DNA of 64,000 nt from Alistipes sp. (GTDB lineage: Bacteria > Bacteroidota > Bacteroidia > Bacteroidales > Rikenellaceae), in NCBI GenBank assembly GCA_017630455.1, contig JAGBVG010000063.1, positions 106,135 through 170,134 of the forward strand, given 5' to 3'. The notes under the pieces were generated by a model, which ran no database searches, was not told the origin of the DNA, and worked only from the letters and a program-made list of their open reading frames with translations. Position 1 is the stretch's first letter. Every line of letters starts with the position of its first letter. Position numbers and translations under genes: made by a program. Shown one piece after another: positions 18,062-26,154 of the stretch.

Positions 18062-18079
18062 TTAACTTTGCAAAGTTAA
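18062..18079. promoter_or_regulatory. Palindromic divergent promoter between M3 operon and rsmE
   Basis: TTAACTTTGCAAAGTTAA is a perfect 18-bp palindrome that presents a TAACTTTG -7 box on each strand (18063-18070 rightward, 18078-18071 leftward). Leftward, a TTG-like element lies about 18 nt upstream; rightward none is clear. The rightward start would fall only 15-20 nt before the rsmE ATG. Confidence 0.55.
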
Positions 18080-18093
18080 AAAAATTATTGGCA

Positions 18094-18804
18094 ATGCAAC
18101 TTTTTTATGCTCCAGAAATTACACTTCCTCTATACACTTTGTCTGAGGAGGAGTCGAAACACTGCACGCGAGTGCTGCGTATGCGCGTAGGCGATGAACT
18201 TCATATCACCGACGGAAAAGGTAATATGTACCGCTGTAAAGTGGTGAGTGACAATGTGAAACACTGTATGGTTGAAGTCGTTGAGACCATCCCCGAATAT
18301 GAGAAGATGAGCTATGAGTTGGTGATGGCTGTGGCTCCGACAAAAAATATTGATCGCTTCGAGTGGTTCTTGGAAAAAGCTACGGAAGTGGGCATTTCGG
18401 AGGTATATCCACTCGAATGTGATCATAGCGAGCGTCGTCAGATAAAGGATGAGCGAGAGGATAAGGTTATCACTGCGGCGGTGAAACAGTCGCTCAAGGC
18501 CTATCATCCGGTGCTTCATCCGATGACTCGTTTCAAGGATTTGGTGGCGCAACCATTCGATGGCGATAAGTTTATTGCGCACTGCAACGATGCGCTCGGC
18601 GAGCGTGAATATTTGGGAAAGTTAATCAAAAAAGGTGCCAGTACCTTAATTTTAATAGGCCCAGAGGGTGATTTTTCGGAAGAAGAGATTAACTTTGCAC
18701 TCGAAAACGGATTTAAAGCTATATCATTGGGCAAGGAGCGTCTGCGTACCGAGACTGCCGCGGTGGTGGCTACGGTCGTTACTTCGACCATTAACAAGCT
18801 ATAA
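18094..18804 (+). CDS. rsmE: 16S rRNA (uracil-1498-N3)-methyltransferase
   Basis: Cytoplasmic SPOUT-class methyltransferase that modifies U1498 of 16S rRNA. The N-terminal PUA-like part (SKHCTRVLRMRVGDELHITDGKG) is followed by a knotted SAM-binding domain with LIGPEGDFSEEEINFALENG and SLGKERLRTETA, the family signature. The length is 236 aa. An open TTG start exists at 18088, but ATG 18094 (MQLFYAPEI) matches the usual N-terminus. Only 14 nt separate it from the hydrogenase-4-like operon, so it may head that transcript. Confidence 0.93.
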   Translation: MQLFYAPEITLPLYTLSEEESKHCTRVLRMRVGDELHITDGKGNMYRCKVVSDNVKHCMVEVVETIPEYEKMSYELVMAVAPTKNIDRFEWFLEKATEVGISEVYPLECDHSERRQIKDEREDKVITAAVKQSLKAYHPVLHPMTRFKDLVAQPFDGDKFIAHCNDALGEREYLGKLIKKGASTLILIGPEGDFSEEEINFALENGFKAISLGKERLRTETAAVVATVVTSTINKL

Positions 18805-18818
18805 CTCAAATTAAATAG

Positions 18819-20807
18819 ATGATGTATTTCTACACTTTGTTGACAGCTTTGGTTGTCATAGTGGCTATATTTCTCACCCCTTTGAGATATAAGGTGTGGG
18901 TCGCTACGGCCACTATTGCAGCTGTGGCTATTGCGGCATTGACATTTGTTGTCAAGGCATTTAGTGGAGATGCGGTGACCCTCGCCACATTCTCTACACC
19001 GATGTTTGGCGCCGAGAGCTTCGCAGTGGATAAGCTCTCTTCGCTCTTTCTGTTGATCATATCCATTGCGGCTATGGCCACGGTGCTCTACTCGAGGGGC
19101 TATGTCGCGGGATATGTGAAGCGTTTTTCGCCTGCCCACTTCTCGTTGCACTACACGGCATTGGTGCTGCTTGTGGTGTCGATGATGTTTGTGGTGATGT
19201 CCAGCGGCGGTTTCTCGTTCCTCTTCTCGTGGGAGCTTATGACCATCGCATCGTTCATCCTTATCCTCTTTGAGGCGGATCGTCAGGATGTGCGTCGCGC
19301 AGCACTTAACTATTTGGTTATGATGCACATAGGTTTTATGTTCCTCGTGGTGGGTTTCGTGCTGCTGTATAACGTCACAGGCTCGGCAAATTTCGCTGCA
19401 GTAGTCGATTACTTCAAGATGGAGGCTCCGCTGCCGCTCTTTGTCGTTCTGTTTATCGGCTTCGGTATGAAGGCGGGTATCTTCCCTATGCATATCTGGC
19501 TTCCGGAGGCGCATCCCGCAGCTCCGTCACACGTCTCGGCTATTATGTCGGGTGTGATGATCAAGACGGGCGTCTATGGCATTATGCGTCTTATGCAGGC
19601 TATCGATAACAACACCGCGCTGCTCTACGACATCGGCTTGATAGTTCTGCTGTCGGGTATCGTGACAGGTTTGTGGGGTGTGATATTTGCCGCTATGCAG
19701 AACGATGTTAAGCGTCTGTTGGCATACTCGAGTATCGAGAATATCGGCGTGATACTCATAGGTTTGGGTATCGCGGCTGTGGGTCACGCTGCGGGAAGTA
19801 ATCTCATAGGTATGTGTGGCTTGTGTGGCGCGCTGTTGCACACCGTCAACCACTCGCTCTTTAAGAGTATGCTCTTCTTCAGCGCGGGAAATATCTACTC
19901 GATGATGCACACCACGAAGATGAACCAGATGGGTGGCCTGGCGAAGTATATGCCTGTAACGGCGATCTTGATGCTCTTCGCTACGGTGGCTATATGTGCA
20001 TTGCCTCCACTCAATGGCTTTGTGTCGGAATTACTTATATATATAGGTATGTTCAACGGCGTGAGCGATGGTCACGAGGTGCTTTACTCCATTGCCGGCA
20101 TCATTGCACTCTCGCTCATAGGTGGTATCGTGGTGCTTGCATTCACGAAGCTCTATGGCGTTGTGTTCCTCGGATCGCCACGTTCGCACCACGTTGCTGA
20201 GTCGTCGGAGGTGGATAGCCTTCGCATCGGCGCTATGGCAATTCCTGCGGCGTTGATACTCTTCATCGGTCTGTTCCCACAATATGCAATACGTCCTGTG
20301 GCTATCGTTGCTGAGGCTATCTCGGGTGCGGATAATAGCATCGCCATCAACCACTTTGCCCCTACGCTTCAGTCGTTGAGTGCAGCGGCGTGGGTGCTTG
20401 TGGCTATAGTGCTGCTGCTCTATGTCCTGAAGCATAAGTTGCAGAGCGAGCGTAAGATCGAGCAGGGTCCAACCTGGGGTTGCGGCTTCACGGCTACAAA
20501 TACGCGAATGCAGTATACTGGTGAGTCATTCTCCGAGGGTTTGGAGAATATCGGTAAGCCTCTTATGAAGGATGCTGTGGATGGTCGCGCGGTGGATAAG
20601 GGTGAGATATTCCCATCGCCACACAACTATCGCATTGAGCATAAGGATAAGGTCGACTCGTTGTTAGGTATGTGGTGGGTGAAGATGATGCACCGCATCA
20701 ACGACTGGGTTATGTATCTCCGTACGGGTCGTGTGAACAACTACATCACCTTCGCTTTGGCATTCTTCGTGGCGGTGCTTATCCTGTCAATAGTAGGTAT
20801 TCTCTAA
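18819..20807 (+). CDS. hyfB: Hydrogenase-4 component B-like proton-translocating subunit (NuoL/MrpA family)
   Basis: Antiporter-like inner-membrane subunit with about 15-16 hydrophobic helices. The core motif HIWLPEAHPAAPSHVSAIMS and the helix GVMIKTGVYGIMR carry the Lys/His of the proton channel; a later HTVNHSLFKSMLFFSAG matches the second half-channel. The C-terminal stretch EQGPTWGCGFTATNTRMQYTG is characteristic of HyfB/HycC rather than NuoL. The length of 662 aa fits HyfB (about 670). It is the first of six tightly packed genes. It should couple conformational or redox changes in the peripheral arm to proton or sodium movement. Confidence 0.88.
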   Translation: MMYFYTLLTALVVIVAIFLTPLRYKVWVATATIAAVAIAALTFVVKAFSGDAVTLATFSTPMFGAESFAVDKLSSLFLLIISIAAMATVLYSRGYVAGYVKRFSPAHFSLHYTALVLLVVSMMFVVMSSGGFSFLFSWELMTIASFILILFEADRQDVRRAALNYLVMMHIGFMFLVVGFVLLYNVTGSANFAAVVDYFKMEAPLPLFVVLFIGFGMKAGIFPMHIWLPEAHPAAPSHVSAIMSGVMIKTGVYGIMRLMQAIDNNTALLYDIGLIVLLSGIVTGLWGVIFAAMQNDVKRLLAYSSIENIGVILIGLGIAAVGHAAGSNLIGMCGLCGALLHTVNHSLFKSMLFFSAGNIYSMMHTTKMNQMGGLAKYMPVTAILMLFATVAICALPPLNGFVSELLIYIGMFNGVSDGHEVLYSIAGIIALSLIGGIVVLAFTKLYGVVFLGSPRSHHVAESSEVDSLRIGAMAIPAALILFIGLFPQYAIRPVAIVAEAISGADNSIAINHFAPTLQSLSAAAWVLVAIVLLLYVLKHKLQSERKIEQGPTWGCGFTATNTRMQYTGESFSEGLENIGKPLMKDAVDGRAVDKGEIFPSPHNYRIEHKDKVDSLLGMWWVKMMHRINDWVMYLRTGRVNNYITFALAFFVAVLILSIVGIL

Positions 20808-20825
20808 CCCCCAACTTAAAGAATT

Positions 20826-21743
20826 ATGTTAGTAAAACTTCTAAATACACTGCTTATGGTTGCTGTGGCGCTCTCCATTACGGGCGTTATCAACCGTACC
20901 CGAGCTTTGCTCGCGGGAAGAAAGGGTATCCGCTTCTTCCAGCATATCTATAACGTAAATCTGCAGCTGCGCAAGGGCGCTGTATACTCTACAACAACCA
21001 CCGCGCTCTTCAGAATCGCACCTACGGTATATCTCGGTGCTGCGATGTTGGCATTCCTCTTTATCCCTATTGCCGACCTGGAGCCGCTGCTCTCGTTTCA
21101 CGGCGATATAATCCTTGTGGCATATCTGCTCGCTCTGTCGCGTGTTGCTATCATCCTCGCGGCGATGGACACAGGTAGCTCGTTCGAGGGTATGGGTGCT
21201 GCGCGTGAGGCTCTCTATGGAGCGTTGGTCGAGCCAGCACTTATGATGGGCTTGGCGACATTGGCTCTCTTCTGTGGCTACTCGTCGTTTGCCGACATCT
21301 TCTCTATGGCGCAGGAGATGGATATGAACCTCACCATCGTGCTGCTTATGCTGGCATACGTCTTTGTGGTGATTATGATTATCGAGGCGGGACGTGTGCC
21401 TGTCGACGACCCTAAGACCCACCTCGAGCTTACGATGATCCACGAGGTTATGTGCCTCGACTACTCGGGTGTCGATATGGCGTTTATACACATCGCAGGT
21501 TGGTTGAAGAATGCTATCTTCGCTGTCATTGCGGCAAATGCCGTGGCTGTGGCGGTGTCGTTCCATTGGTGGTTTGCAGCACCTTTGGCAGTCATCATCA
21601 CAGGAGTGTCGATAGGTGTTGTGGAGTCGTTGCGTGCGCGTAACAAGCTCTCGAGAAATATCACCTTCATTCTTACGATTGTTGCGATGTCGGCACTCGT
21701 GTTGTTGACAGGTTTCTTGCTAATCCAAAACATCGAAATATAA
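20826..21743 (+). CDS. hyfC: Hydrogenase-4 component C-like membrane subunit (NuoH family)
   Basis: Membrane subunit that joins the peripheral arm to the proton-pumping arm in hydrogenase-4 and complex I. It has about eight helices. Motifs include FRIAPTVYLGAAM, SSFEGMGAAREALYGALVEP (the conserved Glu-rich loop that faces the peripheral arm) and EAGRVPVDDPKTHLELTMIHE, all typical of NuoH/HycD. The length of 305 aa matches HyfC (about 315). It starts 18 nt after hyfB and ends 7 nt before hyfE. Confidence 0.9.
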   Translation: MLVKLLNTLLMVAVALSITGVINRTRALLAGRKGIRFFQHIYNVNLQLRKGAVYSTTTTALFRIAPTVYLGAAMLAFLFIPIADLEPLLSFHGDIILVAYLLALSRVAIILAAMDTGSSFEGMGAAREALYGALVEPALMMGLATLALFCGYSSFADIFSMAQEMDMNLTIVLLMLAYVFVVIMIIEAGRVPVDDPKTHLELTMIHEVMCLDYSGVDMAFIHIAGWLKNAIFAVIAANAVAVAVSFHWWFAAPLAVIITGVSIGVVESLRARNKLSRNITFILTIVAMSALVLLTGFLLIQNIEI

Positions 21744-21750
21744 CAGAGCT

Positions 21751-22377
21751 ATGATACTATCTCTTATTATTCTCTACGTGCTTACGCTCCTCTATCTCTC
21801 GATAGCCGACCGTTTCCGTAACCAAACCTCGATTCTTGCCATCCAGGGCTTGCTGCTCTTTGGAATCGCCATAGCGCGTATGCACTCATTCCACCCTGTG
21901 GAGTTGGGATTCATCGTTGTGGAGACCCTGATTTTCAAGGCTATTGTCATCCCTGCGATTTTGCTCTATGTGATCAACCGCACGAAGATCAACCGCATAC
22001 ACTCATCATCGACGCAGTTCGGAGCTTTGGTGATGTCGATTATCGCGCTGGTGGCAAGTTGCACAATTACCTACTATATGGCCGATAATCGCACCGATAT
22101 GATATTCTTCGGTGTGGCACTATATGCCTTGCTTTCGGGATTGATTCTCATTGTCTTGCGCAAGCGAATCTTCGCGCACCTCATTGGCTTCCTTGTTATC
22201 GAGAATGGTGTGTTTATGTTCTCGATGGCTATCGGTGTCGAGTTCCCACTGCTTATCAATCTCGCCATTATGCTCGATATCCTTGTGTCGATCGTGATCC
22301 TCGGTATGTTCCTCCAGCGTATGGATAACGAGATTCACACCGACGAAACCGATGCTCTAACCTCTATTAAAGACTAA
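21751..22377 (+). CDS. hyfE: Hydrogenase-4 component E-like membrane subunit
   Basis: Small membrane subunit with about six helices (208 aa; E. coli HyfE is about 216), similar to a NuoK plus extra helices. Recognisable stretches are AHLIGFLVIENGVFMFSMAIGVEFP and LDILVSIVILGMFLQRM, with a Glu in the ENG motif as in NuoK. The spacing to its neighbours is 7 and 5 nt. It is assigned by sequence pattern and by its place between hyfC and hyfF. Confidence 0.85.
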   Translation: MILSLIILYVLTLLYLSIADRFRNQTSILAIQGLLLFGIAIARMHSFHPVELGFIVVETLIFKAIVIPAILLYVINRTKINRIHSSSTQFGALVMSIIALVASCTITYYMADNRTDMIFFGVALYALLSGLILIVLRKRIFAHLIGFLVIENGVFMFSMAIGVEFPLLINLAIMLDILVSIVILGMFLQRMDNEIHTDETDALTSIKD

Positions 22378-22382
22378 CCACT

Positions 22383-23801
22383 ATGGAAATGCTTATATAT
22401 ATAATAGTATCGCTGCTCCTTGCCGTAGCTCCTCTTGTAGCTCGCTCGGAGCGTGCCACTCATATCTTGGCAGGTATCTTCTTTGCAGTTCAGGTGGCGG
22501 CTTCTGCGTTGTTGTTGTGCTTTGGTAGGGTAGACAGCGTTATGCTCTACATCTTCCGTGCCGATACCCTTGCTGTGGTGTTCCATATCCTTATGACTGC
22601 GGTATTGGGCTTCACGCTCATACACTCATCGTCATACCTCAAGGCCGAGAATGTTACCGTAACGTCGTATAAGACCTACTACACGCTTCTTATGCTTTTG
22701 GCACTCGCCATCAGCTGTGTATACTATTCGGATAACGTGGCTATGACGTGGGTATTCCTCGAGGCTACGACAATCTGCTCGGCAGGTATCATCTACCACC
22801 GCGAGTTCAAGCAGTCGCTGGAGGCTACGTGGAAGTATATCTTCGTATGCTCTACGGGTATCGCTATGGCATACCTCGGCATCCTGCTGCTCTCGACTGT
22901 CGCGCACCACGGAGCTTTGGACTACGCATCGCTCAAGGAGGTTATTGCGGAGGGTAATCCACTCTACCTAAAGGTGGCATTCCTGCTTATTGTTGTGGGT
23001 TACAGCTGTAAGATGGAGATCTTCCCACTCTATACCGTGGGTGTTGATGCCAACTATGCAGCTCCTGCTCCTGCTTCGGCGTTTATCTCTACGGCGCTCG
23101 TAAATGCAGGTTTCGTCTCTATCTATCGCATCTACTCGTTGTATGCCGCAGCGGGTGAGGTCTTCGTATGGGCGCGCCACTTGCTGATTCTCATCGGTAT
23201 TCTGTCGTTGGCTGTGGGTGCTATGTTCCTTCGCCGCACGAATAACTACAAACGCTTCTTGTCGTATTCTACGGTGGAGAATATGGGTATTGTGGCTATA
23301 GGTATGGGTATCGGCGGCGTGGCGTTGTGGGCTGCGGTGTTCCACGTTATGTGCCACACGTTGGTCAAGAGCTCGATGTTCTTCCAGGTGGGTATTATGC
23401 GCCACGTATACGACAGCTATAGCATCAATCGTATCGGTAACTATATGAACATCAACCGTGTGGGAGCTATAGGTTTCACACTTGGAACGTTGGTGCTTTT
23501 GGCATTCCCACCATCGCCGCTCTTTGTTTCGGAGGTTATGATATTTTCGGAGATTGTATCTGTGGGTAGCTGGTGGTTGCTCATTGCGATGCTCATTCTT
23601 ATGTGCGTTGTCATCTACTCCATCTGGGGTCGCTCGTTGCGCCTTGGCTATCACTCCAATCAGGATGAGTTGCACCTCTCGGCGGTAAATCGCCGCTTGT
23701 CATACTTGGCTACGGTGCTTCTGGTGGTGGCAATTGTAGTGGGTGTATGGCAGCCCGATTTCTTGCGCGACGCAATTGATGTTATAACTAATATCGACTA
23801 A
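22383..23801 (+). CDS. hyfF: Hydrogenase-4 component F-like proton-translocating subunit (NuoN/NuoM family)
   Basis: Second antiporter-like membrane subunit, with about 13-14 helices in 472 aa. The channel region reads KMEIFPLYTVGVDANYAAPAPASAFIS, a diverged form of the usual LPDAH motif, and the second half-channel reads VMCHTLVKSSMFFQVG. RTNNYKRFLSYSTVENMGIVAIGMG is also a clear HyfF/NuoM stretch. In the first motif the usual Asp/Glu-Ala-His is DANYA, so the His is absent. It is 5 nt from hyfE and 4 nt from the large-subunit gene. Confidence 0.85.
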   Translation: MEMLIYIIVSLLLAVAPLVARSERATHILAGIFFAVQVAASALLLCFGRVDSVMLYIFRADTLAVVFHILMTAVLGFTLIHSSSYLKAENVTVTSYKTYYTLLMLLALAISCVYYSDNVAMTWVFLEATTICSAGIIYHREFKQSLEATWKYIFVCSTGIAMAYLGILLLSTVAHHGALDYASLKEVIAEGNPLYLKVAFLLIVVGYSCKMEIFPLYTVGVDANYAAPAPASAFISTALVNAGFVSIYRIYSLYAAAGEVFVWARHLLILIGILSLAVGAMFLRRTNNYKRFLSYSTVENMGIVAIGMGIGGVALWAAVFHVMCHTLVKSSMFFQVGIMRHVYDSYSINRIGNYMNINRVGAIGFTLGTLVLLAFPPSPLFVSEVMIFSEIVSVGSWWLLIAMLILMCVVIYSIWGRSLRLGYHSNQDELHLSAVNRRLSYLATVLLVVAIVVGVWQPDFLRDAIDVITNID

Positions 23802-23805
23802 TGCT

Positions 23806-25317
23806 ATGAAACTATATCATATAACAGATAACAGAGCCTCGGCCGTGGCTGTAAAGGATATCCCCGTTGTGGAGTATGTCGACCTCTATAACGACCTTAA
23901 GGAGCGTATGGCTGATGCGCGCTACCACGTAGGTCACTACTTTGCGGTGGAGGTGGAGAATGGCTTGAAGTTCTATCTCCTGCTGCTCGACGATATGAAC
24001 CAGGAGGTGCTTATCACGTCATTCGAGCCAGATTATTATGCCGAGGGCTTGGCTTCACTTACTGCTGTGCATCCGCAGTTCCACCCTTTCGAGCGTGAGA
24101 TGCACGAGCTATATGGCATTCCATTCGATTCGCACCCGTGGCTCAAGCCTTTGCGCTTCAGCTATGACCGTCGCGATAAGAACTCAACAATGGAGAGCTA
24201 TCCATTCTATGCTATGGATGGCGAGGAGCTTCACGAGGTTAACGTAGGTCCTATTCACGCGGGTATCATCGAGCCGGGAGCTTTCCGCTTTATCTGCGCT
24301 GGTGAGCAGGTGTTGCACCTCGAAATAGCACTCGGTTATCAGCATCGAGGTGTCGAGAACGAGATGGTACGCAACCAGAACCGTCTGCGTCAGACCCTCA
24401 TCGCAGAGTCTACGGCAGGAGATACGGCCGTAGGTCACGCAACGGCATACGCCGAGGTTGTGGAGAAGTTGGCGGGTAAGCAGGCTTCGAAGGCATTGAA
24501 CCTCGAGCGTATGATAGCCATTGAGTTGGAGCGTATCGCTATGCACCTTGCCGACACAGGTGCGTTGGCTACTGATATCGGTTTCCAGTTGTATCAGGTG
24601 GCTTGCGAGGCGTTGCGCACGGTGACTATCAATACCTCACAGGCGTGGTGTGGCAACCGCTTCGGTAAGAGTGTCATCCGCCCTTGTGGTAGTAATCACC
24701 CACTTACGGCAGAGAAGATAGCTATGATTCGCAAGAACGTTGCCGATGTGCGCCGCAGATATAACGAGGTGCGTGAGGATATCCTCGATGATCGTACGCT
24801 GCTTGCGCGATTCGAGCAGTGTGGCCTTGTGCCAAAGAGCGAGATGGAGCGTATCGGAGGTGTGGGTCAGGCGGCACGTGCCAGCGGCTTGTTGCGCGAT
24901 GTGCGTACCACACACCCTTGGGGTTACTATGCAGAGTTCAAACACCAGGCAGTGTTGAAGAGCGAGGGAGATGTTATGTCGCGCCTTGCTACACGTATGG
25001 ATGAGGTGCTGCAGAGTGCCGACTACATCGAGCGTGCGTTGTCGGAGTATAAACTTAGTGGCAACATCCCAGCACCTGATTACGAGGCGCAGTTGGCTGC
25101 AGAGGCGTTGTCGTTCTCGCTCGTGGAGGGCTGGCGCGGTGAGATTTGCCACGTGGCACTCACAGATAAGGAGGGTAACATTGCGAAGTATAAGATCAAG
25201 GATCCGAGTCTTCATAACTGGCTGGGTCTTGCCATCGCGGTACGCTCGGAGGGTATTTCCGACTTCCCTATTAATAACAAGAGTTTTAACCTATCCTACT
25301 GCGGTCACGACTTGTAG
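23806..25317 (+). CDS. hyfG: Hydrogenase-4 component G-like large subunit lacking all NiFe ligands (NuoC-NuoD fusion)
   Basis: Residues 1-135 resemble NuoC (ending FHPFEREMHELYGIPF) and residues 145-503 resemble NuoD or hydrogenase large subunits (GPIHAGIIEPGAFRF, LEIALGYQHRGVE). In a NiFe hydrogenase the next motif is RxCGICxxxH. Here the aligned stretch is STAGDTAVGH, with A204 and T207 in place of the two Cys. The C-terminal CxxC that completes the NiFe site is also missing: the protein ends DFPINNKSFNLSYCGHDL with no cleavable tail. It therefore cannot hold the NiFe(CN)2CO centre. Complex I-type His in GPIH is kept. This fits energy-converting hydrogenase-related (Ehr) complexes; the reaction is unknown. 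Confidence 0.85.
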   Translation: MKLYHITDNRASAVAVKDIPVVEYVDLYNDLKERMADARYHVGHYFAVEVENGLKFYLLLLDDMNQEVLITSFEPDYYAEGLASLTAVHPQFHPFEREMHELYGIPFDSHPWLKPLRFSYDRRDKNSTMESYPFYAMDGEELHEVNVGPIHAGIIEPGAFRFICAGEQVLHLEIALGYQHRGVENEMVRNQNRLRQTLIAESTAGDTAVGHATAYAEVVEKLAGKQASKALNLERMIAIELERIAMHLADTGALATDIGFQLYQVACEALRTVTINTSQAWCGNRFGKSVIRPCGSNHPLTAEKIAMIRKNVADVRRRYNEVREDILDDRTLLARFEQCGLVPKSEMERIGGVGQAARASGLLRDVRTTHPWGYYAEFKHQAVLKSEGDVMSRLATRMDEVLQSADYIERALSEYKLSGNIPAPDYEAQLAAEALSFSLVEGWRGEICHVALTDKEGNIAKYKIKDPSLHNWLGLAIAVRSEGISDFPINNKSFNLSYCGHDL

Positions 25318-25343
25318 TCGAGGGATGCTAAATATTTGAGAAT

Positions 25344-26105
25344 ATGTTATTTGGAAAAGCAAAGATACTACACAGCCACGGCTGGCAATATATCCCCGAT
25401 TTGGATGCCGTAACCCTCACCGAGGAGTTTCGTGGCTTCCCTCTCCTCACCGATACGGAGGATAAGAGCGGCATAGAGCGTGCGGCAAAGATCTGCCCTA
25501 CGGGAGCTATTACCGTTGCACCGTTTACTCTCGATATGGGTCGTTGTATGTTCTGCGGCGAGTGTCAGAAGTGCGCGCCTAAGAATATAAAGTTCACAAA
25601 CGAGCATCGTCTCGCTGCCACACGCCGCGAGGATCTTGTGGTGGAGGCTGGGCAGACAGCTCCGAAGTTCGATACCTCGGTGATTCGCCCCGAGATTGCA
25701 AAGTATTTCGGTAAGACGCTGGAGCTAAGAGAGGTGTCGGCGGGTGGTGACTGCTCGGTGGAGATGGAGCTTAACGCTACGGGCAATGTAAACTTCGACT
25801 TCGGACGCTTTGGTGTGGGCTTCACAGCCTCGCCACGTCACTCCGATGGCTTGGTGCTAACGGGTCCTATTTCGAAGAATATGGCCGAGGCCCTCGATAT
25901 ATGCTACAACTCTATTGCCGAGCCAAAGATTTTGGTTATCGCAGGCTCGGAGGCTGTCTCGGGAGGTTTGTATGCCGAGAGCGAGGCTGTGGATCGCAGC
26001 TTCTTCGATAAGTATCACGTAGACCTCTGGTTGCCTGGCGCGCCTACACATCCGCTATGCTTCATCGACGGAATTACACGCCTGAGAAAGAAGTATGATA
26101 AATAG
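25344..26105 (+). CDS. Fused ferredoxin-like (HyfH) and small-subunit-like (HyfI/NuoB) protein without N2-cluster Cys
   Basis: Residues about 40-80 are a ferredoxin-like region in which the first Cys motif keeps only C51-P, and the second reads C68-MF-C71-GE-C74-QK-C77-AP, enough for one 4Fe-4S cluster. Residues 115-250 match HyfI/NuoB (FGVGFTASPRHSDGLVLTGP, VDLWLPGAPTHP). The normal CxxC is DCSV here, GDC is GSE (residue 203), and the PGCPP Cys is PGAPT (A233), so all four proximal-cluster ligands are gone. HyfH and HyfI are normally separate proteins. This is the last gene of the complex, 26 nt after hyfG. It is either an inactive scaffold or an electron-transfer subunit using only the ferredoxin cluster. 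Confidence 0.8.
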   Translation: MLFGKAKILHSHGWQYIPDLDAVTLTEEFRGFPLLTDTEDKSGIERAAKICPTGAITVAPFTLDMGRCMFCGECQKCAPKNIKFTNEHRLAATRREDLVVEAGQTAPKFDTSVIRPEIAKYFGKTLELREVSAGGDCSVEMELNATGNVNFDFGRFGVGFTASPRHSDGLVLTGPISKNMAEALDICYNSIAEPKILVIAGSEAVSGGLYAESEAVDRSFFDKYHVDLWLPGAPTHPLCFIDGITRLRKKYDK

Positions 26106-26128
26106 TGGCGCGGTAACAAAAATTTTTG

Positions 26129-26136
26129 TATATTTG
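26129..26136 (+). promoter_or_regulatory. Promoter -7 box of the FAD oxidoreductase gene
   Basis: TATATTTG is an exact match to the Bacteroidetes -7 consensus, 18 nt before the ATG at 26155. It suggests that transcription restarts after the hyf-like operon. No TTG was seen at the expected distance. Confidence 0.55.
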
Positions 26137-26154
26137 TTGAAACAATAGAGTTTT

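Noticed and set aside
18819-26105. Annotation of the operon as a working formate hydrogenlyase or hydrogenase-4
   Set aside because: All NiFe ligands are missing in the large subunit and all proximal-cluster ligands in the small subunit; no formate dehydrogenase or maturation genes lie in the window.
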